Shown in pieces: positions 1 through 9,113 of a DNA stretch of 38,471 nucleotides. The first letter of the stretch is position 1. The number at the start of each line of letters is the position of its first letter. A program made the position numbers and the translations under genes. The stretch spans positions 1-38,471 of the forward strand of contig JABWBP010000065.1 of NCBI GenBank assembly GCA_013360445.1, given 5' to 3'. A model generated the notes under the pieces. That model was not told the DNA's origin, did no database searches, and saw only the letters and a program-made list of their open reading frames with translations. This stretch comes from Calditrichaceae bacterium (GTDB taxonomy: Bacteria > Calditrichota > Calditrichia > RBG-13-44-9 > J075).

Positions 1-397
1 TTCAACCGTCCCTATGCCGAAGGCATTCCTTCGGAACGGGACTCTTTACCGTTTTGGTCTTTCCGTTTTCCCACCAATGAATTGGTGGGCTATGGTCGGG
101 CATCCCTGGCGGGATGGAGAGGTTGGAGGGAATTCAATCGTCCCTATGCCGAAGGCATTCCTTCGGAATGGGACTTTTTACCGTTTTGGTCTTTTCGTTT
201 TCCCACCAATGAATTGGTGGGTTATGGTCGGGCATCCCTGGCGGGATGGAGGGGTTGGAGGGGAATTCAACCGTCCCTATGCCGAAGGCATTCCTTCGGA
301 ACGGGACTTTTTACCGTTTTGGTCTTTTCGTTTTCCCACCAATGAATTGGTGGGCTTTGGTCGGGCATCCCTGGCGGGATGGAGGGGTGGGGGGAAA
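1..397. repeat. Three tandem copies of a 132-bp palindrome-rich repeat
   Basis: Three head-to-tail copies begin at about 1, 133 and 266 (period 132-133 bp) and differ by only a few bases. Each unit holds a palindrome (GTCCC-TATGCCGAAGGCA...GGGAC), a hairpin CCCACCAATGAATTGGTGGG and a hairpin around CATCCCTGGCGGGATG. All frames are open by chance, giving protein-like translations ending in 'RASLAGW', but the repeats argue against coding. The first copy runs off the left edge, so the true copy number is unknown. Confidence 0.85.
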
Positions 398-1041
398 TTC
401 AATGTGGCCACTTGCCCCGATGGGGCTTGCGCGGCGGAACAAGATTCGCCATCCCGAAGGGATGAACGAAAATAGCCCCTGACTTCAGTCGGGGGTAAAG
501 AAAAGACTGATACAGGATCAGTCCCGTCAGGGACGGCTGAGAACCTCGAATTCTCATGTGTCACGTTATATTGCAGGTAAAATTGTTTTGGACTTTTGAC
601 GTAGTCGAAACGGCTTTCGGTTCAACTACTGTTATTCGGAGTTCTTTTTTAGACTTTTTTATACTTTTGGGAATCCATCCCTTCGGGAGAGAGAAAAGCA
701 CAACTGCTCCAAAGTATAAAAAAGTATCTGTTGGTATATTTTGAGTCACGCAGTGACGGTACGACAATAGCCCAGTGATTCATCGCTGGGGAAAATGATT
801 ACCGCCTTAGCCGCAGTCCCGTAGGGACGGTTGAAATCGGGCGCGAAGGTTGTCGAGCATGGGTTTCAATCGTCCCTACGGGACTGGTGACCGCTTTACT
901 CCGTTACCCAGAAATAAATTTCTGGGCTATTGTCGGCCATCCCTACGGGATGTGGATTCGGTTGCATATTCAGACGGAATCTATAATTTGCGCTACGCTC
1001 AATGTCAAAAGTCTAAAGTTTCTATAAGCCGGAATTATGCT
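398..1041. repeat. Composite palindromic repeat cluster upstream of pglX
   Basis: No convincing gene lies here. The stretch mixes hairpins of the dispersed family: AGTCCCGTCAGGGACGG near 502, AGCCCAGTGATTCATCGCTGGGG near 770, CAGTCCCGTAGGGACGG near 821, CGTCCCTACGGGACTGG near 870 and CCCAGAAATAAATTTCTGGG near 908. Around 555-770 there is an AT-rich segment with inverted TATACTTTTGG/CCAAAGTATA arms. The pglX promoter must lie in or beyond this cluster, but I could not identify one. Confidence 0.7.
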
Positions 1042-4000
1042 ATGAACAAAAACGCCTTAAAAACCTTCGCCCGCGCCGCCCGGCGCAAATTGCTGGAACA
1101 GGTGAAGAGCAAGCTCCACTATGTACTCACCACCGATAGCGCCGAATTGCGCAATAAAGCCGATCAAATCAAAGAGTTGAAAAAGCAAATTGCCGCATCC
1201 TCGGAAGCGGAGGTGGTGGAAAGAGTGGCCTACACCTGGTTCAACCGCTTGATGGCGCTGCGCTTTATGGACGCCAATGATTATACTACCGTCAAAGTGG
1301 TATCCCCGCCGGAAGGATTTACCCTGCCGGAAATCCTCTCCGAAGCCAAAAAGGGGCATTTTGAGGAAGACCTGCGGGTGGACCGCCAAAAGATAAACGA
1401 CCTTTTAGACGGCAAAATTCCCGCCCGGGATCCCCAGAACGAGGTGTACCAGATGTTGCTCACCGCGGCCTGCAACCGCCTGCACCGCACCATGCCCTTT
1501 ATGTTCGAACCGATTAACGATTACAGCGAACTGCTGATGCCGGAGGACCTGCTCAGCGAAACCTCCCTGCGGGCGGAGATGGTCAAACACCTGCCGGCGG
1601 AAGACTGCCAAAACGTGGAGATCATCGGCTGGCTCTACCAGTTTTATATTGCCGAGAAGAAAGATGAGGTATTTGCCGGGCTGAAGAAGAACGTTAAGAT
1701 CAGCGCTGAGAATATTCCCGCCGCCACCCAGTTGTTTACCCCGCACTGGATTGTGCGCTACTTAGTGGAAAATTCCCTGGGGCGGCTCTGGCTGCTCAAC
1801 CGCCCGAACTCCGGGTTAAAGGCGCACATGGAATATTATGTGGAAAGCGAGCCGGAAAGCGATTTCTTGAAAATAAATTCCCCGGAAGACCTGAAAATTT
1901 TGGACCCCGCCTGCGGCAGCGGGCATATTCTGGTCTATGCATTTGACCTGCTGGTGAAGATATACGAAGAAGAAGGCTACGCCCCTACGCAAATACCGGC
2001 GCTGATCTTACAAAACAATCTCTACGGCCTGGAAATAGACGACCGCGCCGCCAGCTTAGCCGCCTTTGCCCTGGTAATGAAAGCCCGCGCCTACCACCGG
2101 CGATTTTTGGAAAACCCGGCGCAGCCCCATATTCTTTCCCTGCAAAACATCCGCTTTAGCGAAGCGGAACTGAACGAGTATATGCGCCAGGTGAAAACCA
2201 ACCTCTTTACCGCCAATTTGAAAGAAGCCCTGCAGCAGTTCAGCGAGGCGAAAACTTTTGGTTCCCTGATCCGCCCCTGCGTTTCCTCCGTGGAGGAGAT
2301 AAAAAAGGAACTGCAAAGCAAAAATTTGGGCGGCAATTTGTTTTTGGCGGAAACCCACCGCAAGGTGCTGCAAGCCTTGCCACAGATTGAGTATTTAAGC
2401 CGGGAATACCATTGTGTGATTACCAACCCGCCTTACATGAGCGGAGGCGGTATGGATGATCGACTTAAAACCTTCTTGGCGCAAAACTACAGTGATGTAA
2501 AGTCAGACCTCTTTTCTTCATTCATTATCAGAAACTGTGAATTTGCGAAGGAGTATGGCCATCTTGGCTTCATGACGCCATTTGTTTGGATGTTCATTGC
2601 ATCGTATGAAAAATTAAGACAATTCATCATTGAGGAAAAAACGATCACCTCCTTGATTCAACTCGAATATTCAGGATTTGATGGTGCAACTGTCCCAATT
2701 TGTACTTTCACTATTGAAAATTTTAATAAAACTGATTACAGGGGTGGATATATTCGTTTAAGCGATTTCCGAGGGGCTGACAAACAAGCGCCAAAGACTT
2801 TGGAAGCGATAAAAAATCCCAATTGTGGCTGGTTTTACCGTACCTCTGCCGCTGACTTCAAAAAAATCCCCGGCTCGCCGATTGCGTATTGGGTGAGTGA
2901 AAAGTTTGTAAATCCTTTTGTAAAAGCCGATCAGTTCATTCACGACTTAACTATATCGGATGGCCAGACGAAAACCGGTGACAATGATAGGTTCCTAAGA
3001 CAACATTGGGAAGTTTCCTCTTATAAAGTTGGCAGCAAAGGTAAATGGTGGCATCACCCTAAAGGTGGTCCGTATCGAAAGTGGTACGGTAACGTGGACT
3101 GTGTTATTGACTGGTCTGAAGATGCCCGTAAACACTATCGAAAAGATCGTGTTGCCAGAATACTTCCAGAATACTTGTGGGATAAGAAAGGTATTTCATG
3201 GACATTGATAACAAGTGGAGAAATATCATTTAGAGTGCTTGAACCTAATCAAATATTCAACCTCGCGGCTCCTTCGTTGTTTTTTTATGATGAAGGAAAT
3301 ATTAGTAAATGCTTAGGTTTTTTGAATACCAAATATGTAGCGCAGCTTTTGAAAGTAATAAATCCTACCCTCAATATGAATGTAGGAGAAGTGCGTTCAT
3401 TGCCATTCTTGAGCAGTGTTAATTCAAAAATAGATCGTATTAATACATCCGTTGATGATTGTATATCTATTTCAAGAGAAGACTGGAACTCCTACGAAAC
3501 CTCCTGGGATTTCACCGAACTGCCCTTGCTGCAAACGCAGTTCCGCCAAAAAACTCTGTCGGCAACCTACATTGCGCTACGCCAACACTGGCAGAGCATG
3601 ACTGAAGAAATGCAACGTTTAGAAGAAGAAAACAACCGCATCTTCATCGAAGCCTACGGCTTGCAGGAGGAACTCACCCCGGAAGTGTCCCTGGAAGAAA
3701 TTACCCTCACCTGCAACCCCCATTACCGCTACGGCGAGGGTAAAAACGCGGTGGAGTTGGAAAAGCTGCTGCGGGCGGATACCATGCGGGAACTGCTCAG
3801 CTATGCGGTGGGCTGTATGTTCGGGCGCTACTCGCTGGATAAACCGGGGCTGGTGCTGGCCAACCAGTGCGAGACCTTAGAGGATTACTTAAAGCAAATT
3901 CCCCAACCGCGTTTCTCGCCGGATAAGGACAACATCATTCCCATCCTGGAAGACGAGTATTTCAGCGACGACGTGGTGGGGCGCTTTAAAGAATTCCTGA

Positions 4001-4494
4001 AGGTGAGCTTTGGGGAAGAGCACTTTGCGGAGAACCTGCGCTTTATCGAGCAGGCGCTGGGGAAGGATATCCGCAAGTATTTCGTGCGGGAGTTTTACAA
4101 CGACCATGTGAAGCGCTACAAAAAACGCCCGATTTACTGGCTGTTCAGCTCTCCCAACCGCAGCTTCAACGCGCTGATCTACATGCACCGCTACCGCCCG
4201 GATACCGTTTCCCGGCTGCTCAATGAGTATTTGCGGGAATACATTACCAAGTTAGAAGCCCGGCGGGCGCACCTGCAAACCGTTTCCACCAGCGAGAGCG
4301 TCACTGGCCGGGAGAAAAACCAGGCGCTTAAGGAGATCGCCCGCATCGAGAAGGTGTTGAAGGAACTGGCGGAGTACGAGCGCACCATCCTGGCGCCTTT
4401 AGCCAAGCAGAAAATCGAGATCGACCTCGATGACGGGGTGAAGGTGAATTACGGCAAGTTTGGGAAGGCGCTGTATCCCATAGCGGGGTTGTGA
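1042..4494 (+). CDS. pglX: BREX-1 adenine-specific DNA methyltransferase PglX
   Basis: N6-adenine DNA methyltransferase of BREX phage defence; it marks non-palindromic host sites and is needed for self/non-self discrimination. The 1150-aa product has the family length. The SAM-binding motif DPACGSG lies at residues 288-294 and the catalytic NPPY at 462-465. The C-terminal part is charged and helical, as usual for PglX. The frame stays open back to 850, but codons before 1042 translate the dispersed palindromic repeat, so I chose ATG 1042 (MNKNALKTFARAARRK), which matches the normal PglX N-terminus. Codons from about 2450 to 3480 (residues 470-813, just after NPPY and covering the likely target-recognition region) are clearly AT-richer than both flanks, suggesting an exchanged segment. 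The next gene follows after a palindromic element. Confidence 0.93.
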   Translation: MNKNALKTFARAARRKLLEQVKSKLHYVLTTDSAELRNKADQIKELKKQIAASSEAEVVERVAYTWFNRLMALRFMDANDYTTVKVVSPPEGFTLPEILSEAKKGHFEEDLRVDRQKINDLLDGKIPARDPQNEVYQMLLTAACNRLHRTMPFMFEPINDYSELLMPEDLLSETSLRAEMVKHLPAEDCQNVEIIGWLYQFYIAEKKDEVFAGLKKNVKISAENIPAATQLFTPHWIVRYLVENSLGRLWLLNRPNSGLKAHMEYYVESEPESDFLKINSPEDLKILDPACGSGHILVYAFDLLVKIYEEEGYAPTQIPALILQNNLYGLEIDDRAASLAAFALVMKARAYHRRFLENPAQPHILSLQNIRFSEAELNEYMRQVKTNLFTANLKEALQQFSEAKTFGSLIRPCVSSVEEIKKELQSKNLGGNLFLAETHRKVLQALPQIEYLSREYHCVITNPPYMSGGGMDDRLKTFLAQNYSDVKSDLFSSFIIRNCEFAKEYGHLGFMTPFVWMFIASYEKLRQFIIEEKTITSLIQLEYSGFDGATVPICTFTIENFNKTDYRGGYIRLSDFRGADKQAPKTLEAIKNPNCGWFYRTSAADFKKIPGSPIAYWVSEKFVNPFVKADQFIHDLTISDGQTKTGDNDRFLRQHWEVSSYKVGSKGKWWHHPKGGPYRKWYGNVDCVIDWSEDARKHYRKDRVARILPEYLWDKKGISWTLITSGEISFRVLEPNQIFNLAAPSLFFYDEGNISKCLGFLNTKYVAQLLKVINPTLNMNVGEVRSLPFLSSVNSKIDRINTSVDDCISISREDWNSYETSWDFTELPLLQTQFRQKTLSATYIALRQHWQSMTEEMQRLEEENNRIFIEAYGLQEELTPEVSLEEITLTCNPHYRYGEGKNAVELEKLLRADTMRELLSYAVGCMFGRYSLDKPGLVLANQCETLEDYLKQIPQPRFSPDKDNIIPILEDEYFSDDVVGRFKEFLKVSFGEEHFAENLRFIEQALGKDIRKYFVREFYNDHVKRYKKRPIYWLFSSPNRSFNALIYMHRYRPDTVSRLLNEYLREYITKLEARRAHLQTVSTSESVTGREKNQALKEIARIEKVLKELAEYERTILAPLAKQKIEIDLDDGVKVNYGKFGKALYPIAGL

Positions 4495-4497
4495 GCG

Positions 4498-4764
4498 GGG
4501 CTTAAACCCAATGTCGCTAACTTTTTAGTCCCGGTAGGGACGAATGATAATAGCCCGCCAATTTATTGGCGGGATGGAAAATTCCTGATTCCCTGTAAGT
4601 CCCGGCAGGGACGACTGAAAGATATGCCGTTTTCAAACGTCCCTGACGGGACTATTTTAATCTGAATGTATTCCTTTTCCCCACCAGTAAACTGGTGGGC
4701 TATATTCGAGCGTCCCTGACGGGACTGAGAATCATGAAAAGTTAGTGACATTGGGCTTAAACCT
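4498..4764. repeat. Palindromic MITE-like element between pglX and fic, with flanking direct repeat
   Basis: A roughly 243-bp element (about 4510-4752) has near-perfect inverted ends, AATGTCGCTAACTTTT on the left and AAAAGTTAGTGACATT on the right. It is bracketed by an exact 11-bp direct repeat, GGGCTTAAACC, at 4498-4508 and 4753-4763. The interior holds hairpins of the dispersed family (CCCGCCAATTTATTGGCGGG, GTCCCGGCAGGGACG, CCCACCAGTAAACTGGTGGG, CGTCCCTGACGGGACT). It has no coding capacity. Because the direct repeat partly overlaps the inverted ends, the exact target-duplication length is ambiguous (about 8-11 bp). Confidence 0.75.
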
Positions 4765-4793
4765 CCCGGGGGGTTCCGAACCTCCGGGAGGTT
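4760..4793. repeat. Nested hairpin upstream of fic
   Basis: Perfect 10-bp inverted repeat AACCTCCCGG/CCGGGAGGTT (4760-4769 and 4784-4793). Its loop contains a second near-palindrome, GGTTCCGAACC. It lies about 100 bp before the fic start. It could be a 5'-UTR structure or another dispersed repeat; there is no T-run typical of a terminator. Confidence 0.5.
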
Positions 4794-4889
4794 GTCGGTT
4801 CCCGTTTCCGAACCCTGTAAAAAGTTCGATTGTATAACCCAATGTTTTTCAATATATTTTCCCGAAAATGATAGTTCGGAAAATTCGCC

Positions 4890-5933
4890 ATGAGCAGTAT
4901 GAATTCCCAAAGCCTGAAAGCCGCATTTGAGCAACTGCGAAAAGAAACCGATCAGTTTATTGCGGTTTCCAATAGCGAGTGGTATTCCCTCTTCAAAGAC
5001 GAGATCCGCAATTCTATCGCCATTGAAGGTATTTTTGCCAACCGGAAAGAATTGGTGGATGTACTGGAACGCAACCAGCGCACCAGCAGCGAGAAAATGG
5101 CGGCGATCCTGGGTTATTACGAATCCGCCGGCACTCTCTATGAATATGCGAACAACCTCTACAAAGAAAGAGAATTTCGCCTGCGCATGGCGGATATCAA
5201 ACAGGTCCATACCCTGCTGATGCGCTATGAGCGGCAATTGGGGATTCACAACCACCCCATCGGGGAATTTCGTTCCGGGCCGGTAGAGGTGGCCCAATCC
5301 ACCTTCACGCCTCTTAACGAGCAATTCATTGGCCAGGCGATGCCGGTGTTCGTGGAGTGGATCAACCTCAAACTGGCGGAAGGACGGTATGATCCGCTCT
5401 CGTTAGCCGCCGGCAGCCACGTGTTTTTCGAAACCGTGCATCCTTTCCAGGACGGCAATGGGCGGGTCGGGCGCATCCTTTTAAATTTCATGCTGATCGG
5501 AACCGGTTTTGTCAATATTGCCATCAAGGGCGTGCAGAAGAGCGACCGTGACATTTATTATCACGCCCTGGAAGTAGCCGACGATCCCTTTGATAAAATG
5601 CTGCGCCGGGTGGAATCCGGGAAGCCGCTCTCCCCGGCGCTGATCGACGAGGCAATGGCCAATAGCGATCTGCGGGAAATGGAGCAGATTGTGATGAAGC
5701 GTCTGGAGGATTCTTTGCAGCGGCTCCGGAAACGCAGCGCAGCAGCATTCAACCAGGAGGAGCTGGTTCCGCTGCGGGAAGCGGCGCAATTTTCCAACTA
5801 TTCCCAGGATTACCTGCGCAATTTGATCAACCTGGGAAAATTGCCGGCGCAAAAACGGGGCAAGCTCTGGTACGTGCGAATCCGGGATTTGGATGAGTAT
5901 ATGAAACACCAGGCTGAGAAAAATGAATCATGA
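4890..5933 (+). CDS. Fic family protein with C-terminal helix-turn-helix (BREX-embedded)
   Basis: Fic enzymes transfer AMP or another nucleotide to a hydroxyl of a target protein. The full catalytic motif HPFQDGNGRVGR lies at about residues 184-195. An N-terminal inhibitory motif S-x-x-x-E-G (SIAIEG, residues 42-47) is present, as in class II self-inhibited Fic proteins. The last 60 residues (LREAAQFSNYSQDYLRNLIN...GKLWYVRIRDLDEYM) look like an excisionase/MerR-type winged helix-turn-helix, suggesting DNA binding or autoregulation. The 347-aa length is normal for Fic-HTH proteins. It sits between pglX and pglZ on the same strand, so it is probably a BREX accessory or regulator. A second in-frame ATG at 4899 is an alternative start; no strong ribosome binding site marks either. 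Confidence 0.9.
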   Translation: MSSMNSQSLKAAFEQLRKETDQFIAVSNSEWYSLFKDEIRNSIAIEGIFANRKELVDVLERNQRTSSEKMAAILGYYESAGTLYEYANNLYKEREFRLRMADIKQVHTLLMRYERQLGIHNHPIGEFRSGPVEVAQSTFTPLNEQFIGQAMPVFVEWINLKLAEGRYDPLSLAAGSHVFFETVHPFQDGNGRVGRILLNFMLIGTGFVNIAIKGVQKSDRDIYYHALEVADDPFDKMLRRVESGKPLSPALIDEAMANSDLREMEQIVMKRLEDSLQRLRKRSAAAFNQEELVPLREAAQFSNYSQDYLRNLINLGKLPAQKRGKLWYVRIRDLDEYMKHQAEKNES

Positions 5934-5972
5934 TATTCAGAGATTTGATTGTAAAAATTAAAATTCCCCTCC

Positions 5973-6264
5973 CTGGGAAGGCTAATCTTTACCCCATTTT
6001 TTGTGAGAAAAAGGGAGAAGATGGGTGATTTTCAACCGTCCCTACGGGACTTTACAGAATCGGATGGCTTAGTGTTCCCCGATATGAATATCGGGGCTAT
6101 TTTCGATTGTCTCTACGAGACAAATGGCATTGGCTCCAGCAAAATATCCCATAGGGATAAAAGAAAATAGCCCCGCGATTCATCGCGGGGTCTGAGGAAA
6201 GGGGTTAATGGAGAGTCCCGTAGGGACGAATGAAAAAGATGTGGGTAAAGATTAGTTGGGAAGG
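5973..6264. repeat. Palindromic MITE-like element (274 bp) with 9-bp target duplication, fic-pglZ junction
   Basis: The element spans 5982-6255, starting CTAATCTTTACCC and ending with its exact complement GGGTAAAGATTAG. Flanking 9-mers CTGGGAAGG (5973-5981) and TTGGGAAGG (6256-6264) match at 8 of 9 positions, consistent with a target-site duplication. The interior has paired hairpins (GTCCCTACGGGAC; CCCCGATATGAATATCGGGG; CCCCGCGATTCATCGCGGGG; GTCCCGTAGGGAC). The same element, inverted, lies at 23329-23623. No transposase is encoded, so it would move in trans. Confidence 0.85.
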
Positions 6265-6290
6265 AGGGGAAAAGATGGAATAGGGAAAAT

Positions 6291-8780
6291 ATGGACAAGA
6301 TCACCGCCACATTGCAAAAGCTCTTTCAACAGCACCGCGTCATTTTCTGGTATGATGAAAAAGGCCAGCTTCAGGAACATTACCGGGCGCTCCAGCTCTC
6401 CGGGGTTGAAAAGGTTGCCATAGACAACAACGAATTCGGCGTCAAATACCGGGTGATGGTGGGAGAGCCGCAGCAGCAATTTCTCATTTATTCCCCACAA
6501 GCCAAACCGCCGGATGAGGAAAACTGGCTGTTAGACCTCAACCTGGCCTTTTACGAGTTTTCCGCCGATGAAGCCTCCTTAGCAGTCGAGGAGCTGAAGC
6601 TGCCGCCGGAGCGCAAGCGCTTTGTTCAGAAGCATCTCCCGTTTTTCCGCAATAAAAGCCGGGTGGAGAAGCTCAAAGCGCTGTTAGAGCCGGAAGACCG
6701 GGAAGAGCGCATCGCCTTGAAAATGATCGCGGTTCTCTGCAACGCCCCGGCGGAGATGGAGCATATTCTATATGAACTCTTCGCGGAGCTGGAGGAGGGC
6801 GGGGGCGAAAAATATGAAAGCCTCGAGAAATTTGAGTTGAGCGGGATTTTCTGGCGCTTCGTGGAAGACCGCTACCATTACCGGAATGATCCTCCCACCC
6901 TGAAAGATTTCCTGATCCGGCTGCTGCAAAACCGCTTCGAGAGCAGCCTGCGGGAATCGCGCTGGCCTTTGAACCGGGAAGCGTCGATTTTTATCAATCA
7001 CTGGATGGACAGCGCCGGCCACCGGAAGCGCTTTGAATCCCTTTCCAACCGCATCGCCGAAGAAATGGATGTCCGGAAACTGTTGGAGGAATATGCCGCC
7101 CCGGATTTGCTCAACAGCGACGTGTACCGTTTGATCGAATTCAAGATCATCCGGGATTTGAAAGATCGCGCCGTTGAGGAGGCAATCGGCTATGAGGAAG
7201 CCCAAAAGATCATCGAGCGCCGCGCCAATAAATACTGGTATAAGAATTTTGAGAATATCTATCTCGCCTTGCTGGCGGCGCTGGAATTAAAACAGCTCAA
7301 CAAAAGCGTGCAGTTGGAGATCAATTCCCTTTCCGAAGGGGTGCTGAACTACGCCCAGACCTATTTCCGCTTCGACGCCGCTTACCGGCGATATATCTAT
7401 CACGCCAAACATTCCGAGCATGTGGATTTTCTTAAACAGCTTACCGAGCAGGTGGAAAATATTTATTCCAACAGCTATCTGCTCAAACTAAATCATCTCT
7501 GGCAGTCGCACATCGACCGCTGCCGGAAATGGCAAATCAGCGGCCACACCATGCAGCGCTTTTTTTTCGACCGCTACGTGAAGCCGTTTTTGAAATCCGA
7601 TAAAAAGGTATTTGTCATCATCTCCGATGGCCTGCGCTACGAGGCGGCGGTGGAATTGCACGAACTGTTGCTAAAGGAAGATATGTACCAATCGGAAATC
7701 GGCTTTATGGTGGCCTCGCTGCCCAGTTATACCCAAATGGGAATGGCCTCCCTGCTGCCGCACCAAAAACTGACCTACGAAGAACCCTCCGGGAATGTAT
7801 ATGTGGATGGTTTGAATTCCAGCGGCATTGCCAACCGCCATAAAATTCTACAGGCTCATTCCCCGACCCTCGCCGCTATTACGGCGGAGGATTTCATGAA
7901 TATGTCTCGCGACCAGGGCAGGGAGTACTGCAAACAATACAATGGTATTTACATTTACCACAACGGCATCGACGCCACCGGAGACAGCGCCAAATCGGAG
8001 ATCGAGGTTTTCGACGCCGTAGTTAAAGAATTTGAGGTAATCAAACGGATCATTCGCCAGATCCTCAATTTTAACGGAACCAATATTATCATCACCGCGG
8101 ATCACGGATTCATTTATCAAAATCGGGAATTGGAGGAGAGTGAGTTTTGTAAGATCGAAAAACTGGGGAAAATTTACCTCTCCAACCGGCGGTTTGTAAT
8201 CGGCAAAAATTTAACCGAAGAAGCGGGGGTTAAAAAATTTAACGGCATTGAACTGGGAATAAATGATGATACGGAATTCCTGATTGCCAAATCCATTAAG
8301 CGCCTGAGAATACAGGGGCCGGGAAACCGCTACGTGCACGGCGGGGCCAGCTTGCAGGAAATTGTGGTTCCGGTGATCCAATTCAACAAAAAGCGCAAGA
8401 GCGATACCCGGAAAGTGGAGGTGGATATCATCAAAAGCCACTCCCGGATCACCACCAACCAGATGGCGATCTCCTTTATCCAGACCGAACCGGTAGAAGA
8501 AAAAGTGCTGTCGAGAGAATTGAAAATCGGTTTTTATGCTAAGGATGGCAAACTCATTTCCGATGAGGTAAAGCTCATTTTCAATTCCACCGCGGAAGAC
8601 GCCCGCAGCCGGGAGCAAAAGCATACCTTCAGCTTCAAAAGCGAGGCCGGAAATTACGCCAACCAGACCGTTTACCTGAAGCTGATGGAACCAATTGAGG
8701 ATACCAGCCAGTATCGGGAATATAAGGAAGATCCTTATACCTTACATATTTCCTTTACCAGTGAATTTGATGAGATGTAA
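6291..8780 (+). CDS. pglZ: BREX-1 phosphatase-like protein PglZ
   Basis: PglZ belongs to the alkaline phosphatase superfamily and is one of the two proteins common to BREX systems; it works with PglX, and its biochemical role in defence is unsettled. The 829-aa length and the N-terminus MDKITATLQKLFQQHRVIFW are typical of type A PglZ. Metal-binding motifs of the superfamily are visible: VIISDGLRYE with Asp446, and ITADHG with Asp604-His605. A charged helical region occupies about residues 100-400, and a beta-rich C-terminus follows the catalytic domain. The gene starts 26 bp after a palindromic element, so it probably has its own promoter or depends on read-through. I saw no broken motifs. 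Confidence 0.93.
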   Translation: MDKITATLQKLFQQHRVIFWYDEKGQLQEHYRALQLSGVEKVAIDNNEFGVKYRVMVGEPQQQFLIYSPQAKPPDEENWLLDLNLAFYEFSADEASLAVEELKLPPERKRFVQKHLPFFRNKSRVEKLKALLEPEDREERIALKMIAVLCNAPAEMEHILYELFAELEEGGGEKYESLEKFELSGIFWRFVEDRYHYRNDPPTLKDFLIRLLQNRFESSLRESRWPLNREASIFINHWMDSAGHRKRFESLSNRIAEEMDVRKLLEEYAAPDLLNSDVYRLIEFKIIRDLKDRAVEEAIGYEEAQKIIERRANKYWYKNFENIYLALLAALELKQLNKSVQLEINSLSEGVLNYAQTYFRFDAAYRRYIYHAKHSEHVDFLKQLTEQVENIYSNSYLLKLNHLWQSHIDRCRKWQISGHTMQRFFFDRYVKPFLKSDKKVFVIISDGLRYEAAVELHELLLKEDMYQSEIGFMVASLPSYTQMGMASLLPHQKLTYEEPSGNVYVDGLNSSGIANRHKILQAHSPTLAAITAEDFMNMSRDQGREYCKQYNGIYIYHNGIDATGDSAKSEIEVFDAVVKEFEVIKRIIRQILNFNGTNIIITADHGFIYQNRELEESEFCKIEKLGKIYLSNRRFVIGKNLTEEAGVKKFNGIELGINDDTEFLIAKSIKRLRIQGPGNRYVHGGASLQEIVVPVIQFNKKRKSDTRKVEVDIIKSHSRITTNQMAISFIQTEPVEEKVLSRELKIGFYAKDGKLISDEVKLIFNSTAEDARSREQKHTFSFKSEAGNYANQTVYLKLMEPIEDTSQYREYKEDPYTLHISFTSEFDEM

Positions 8781-8856
8781 GATTTTGGCATTTTTTCGCC
8801 GGGAGCGTGTGAAAAATTAAGTGTTAAATTGAGTTAAATTGAGCAGAGTTGCGGCC

Positions 8857-9052
8857 GTCCCTACGGGACTTTGTGCAAATAACGTCTTATTTTTACCCAC
8901 CACTAAAGTGATGGGCTATTTTCAATTGTCTCTCCGAGACAAACGTGTTAGTCGCAATCAGCAGTATCATCCCGCAGGGATGAATCGAAAATAGCCCGGA
9001 AATTTATTTCCGGGATTTGAAAACAAGGCGAAACCCAAAGTCCCGGAGGGAC
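8857..9052. repeat. Palindromic repeat cluster between pglZ and brxL
   Basis: Opens with GTCCCTACGGGAC (8857-8869) and closes with GTCCCGGAGGGAC (9040-9052). Between them lie CCACTAAAGTGATGGG, GTCTCTCCGAGAC, ATCCCGCAGGGATG and CCCGGAAATTTATTTCCGGG. It is the same dispersed family as at 398-1041, 4498-4764, 5973-6264 and 23320-23632. I could not find matching terminal repeats or a target duplication for this copy. Confidence 0.75.
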
Positions 9053-9113
9053 GACTGAAAATATCGAAATAAAATTCACGGGTGTTTTTACCGTACCGTA
9101 AAGGATTCCATCA

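Noticed and set aside
14-564. Overlapping open frames of 78-153 codons on both strands
   Set aside because: They are translations of the 132-bp tandem repeats and hairpins; all frames are open because of the repeat composition.
850-1041. N-terminal extension of pglX by 64 codons
   Set aside because: The extension translates the dispersed palindromic repeat (RPSLRDG pattern) and is not part of known PglX proteins; ATG 1042 gives the family N-terminus.
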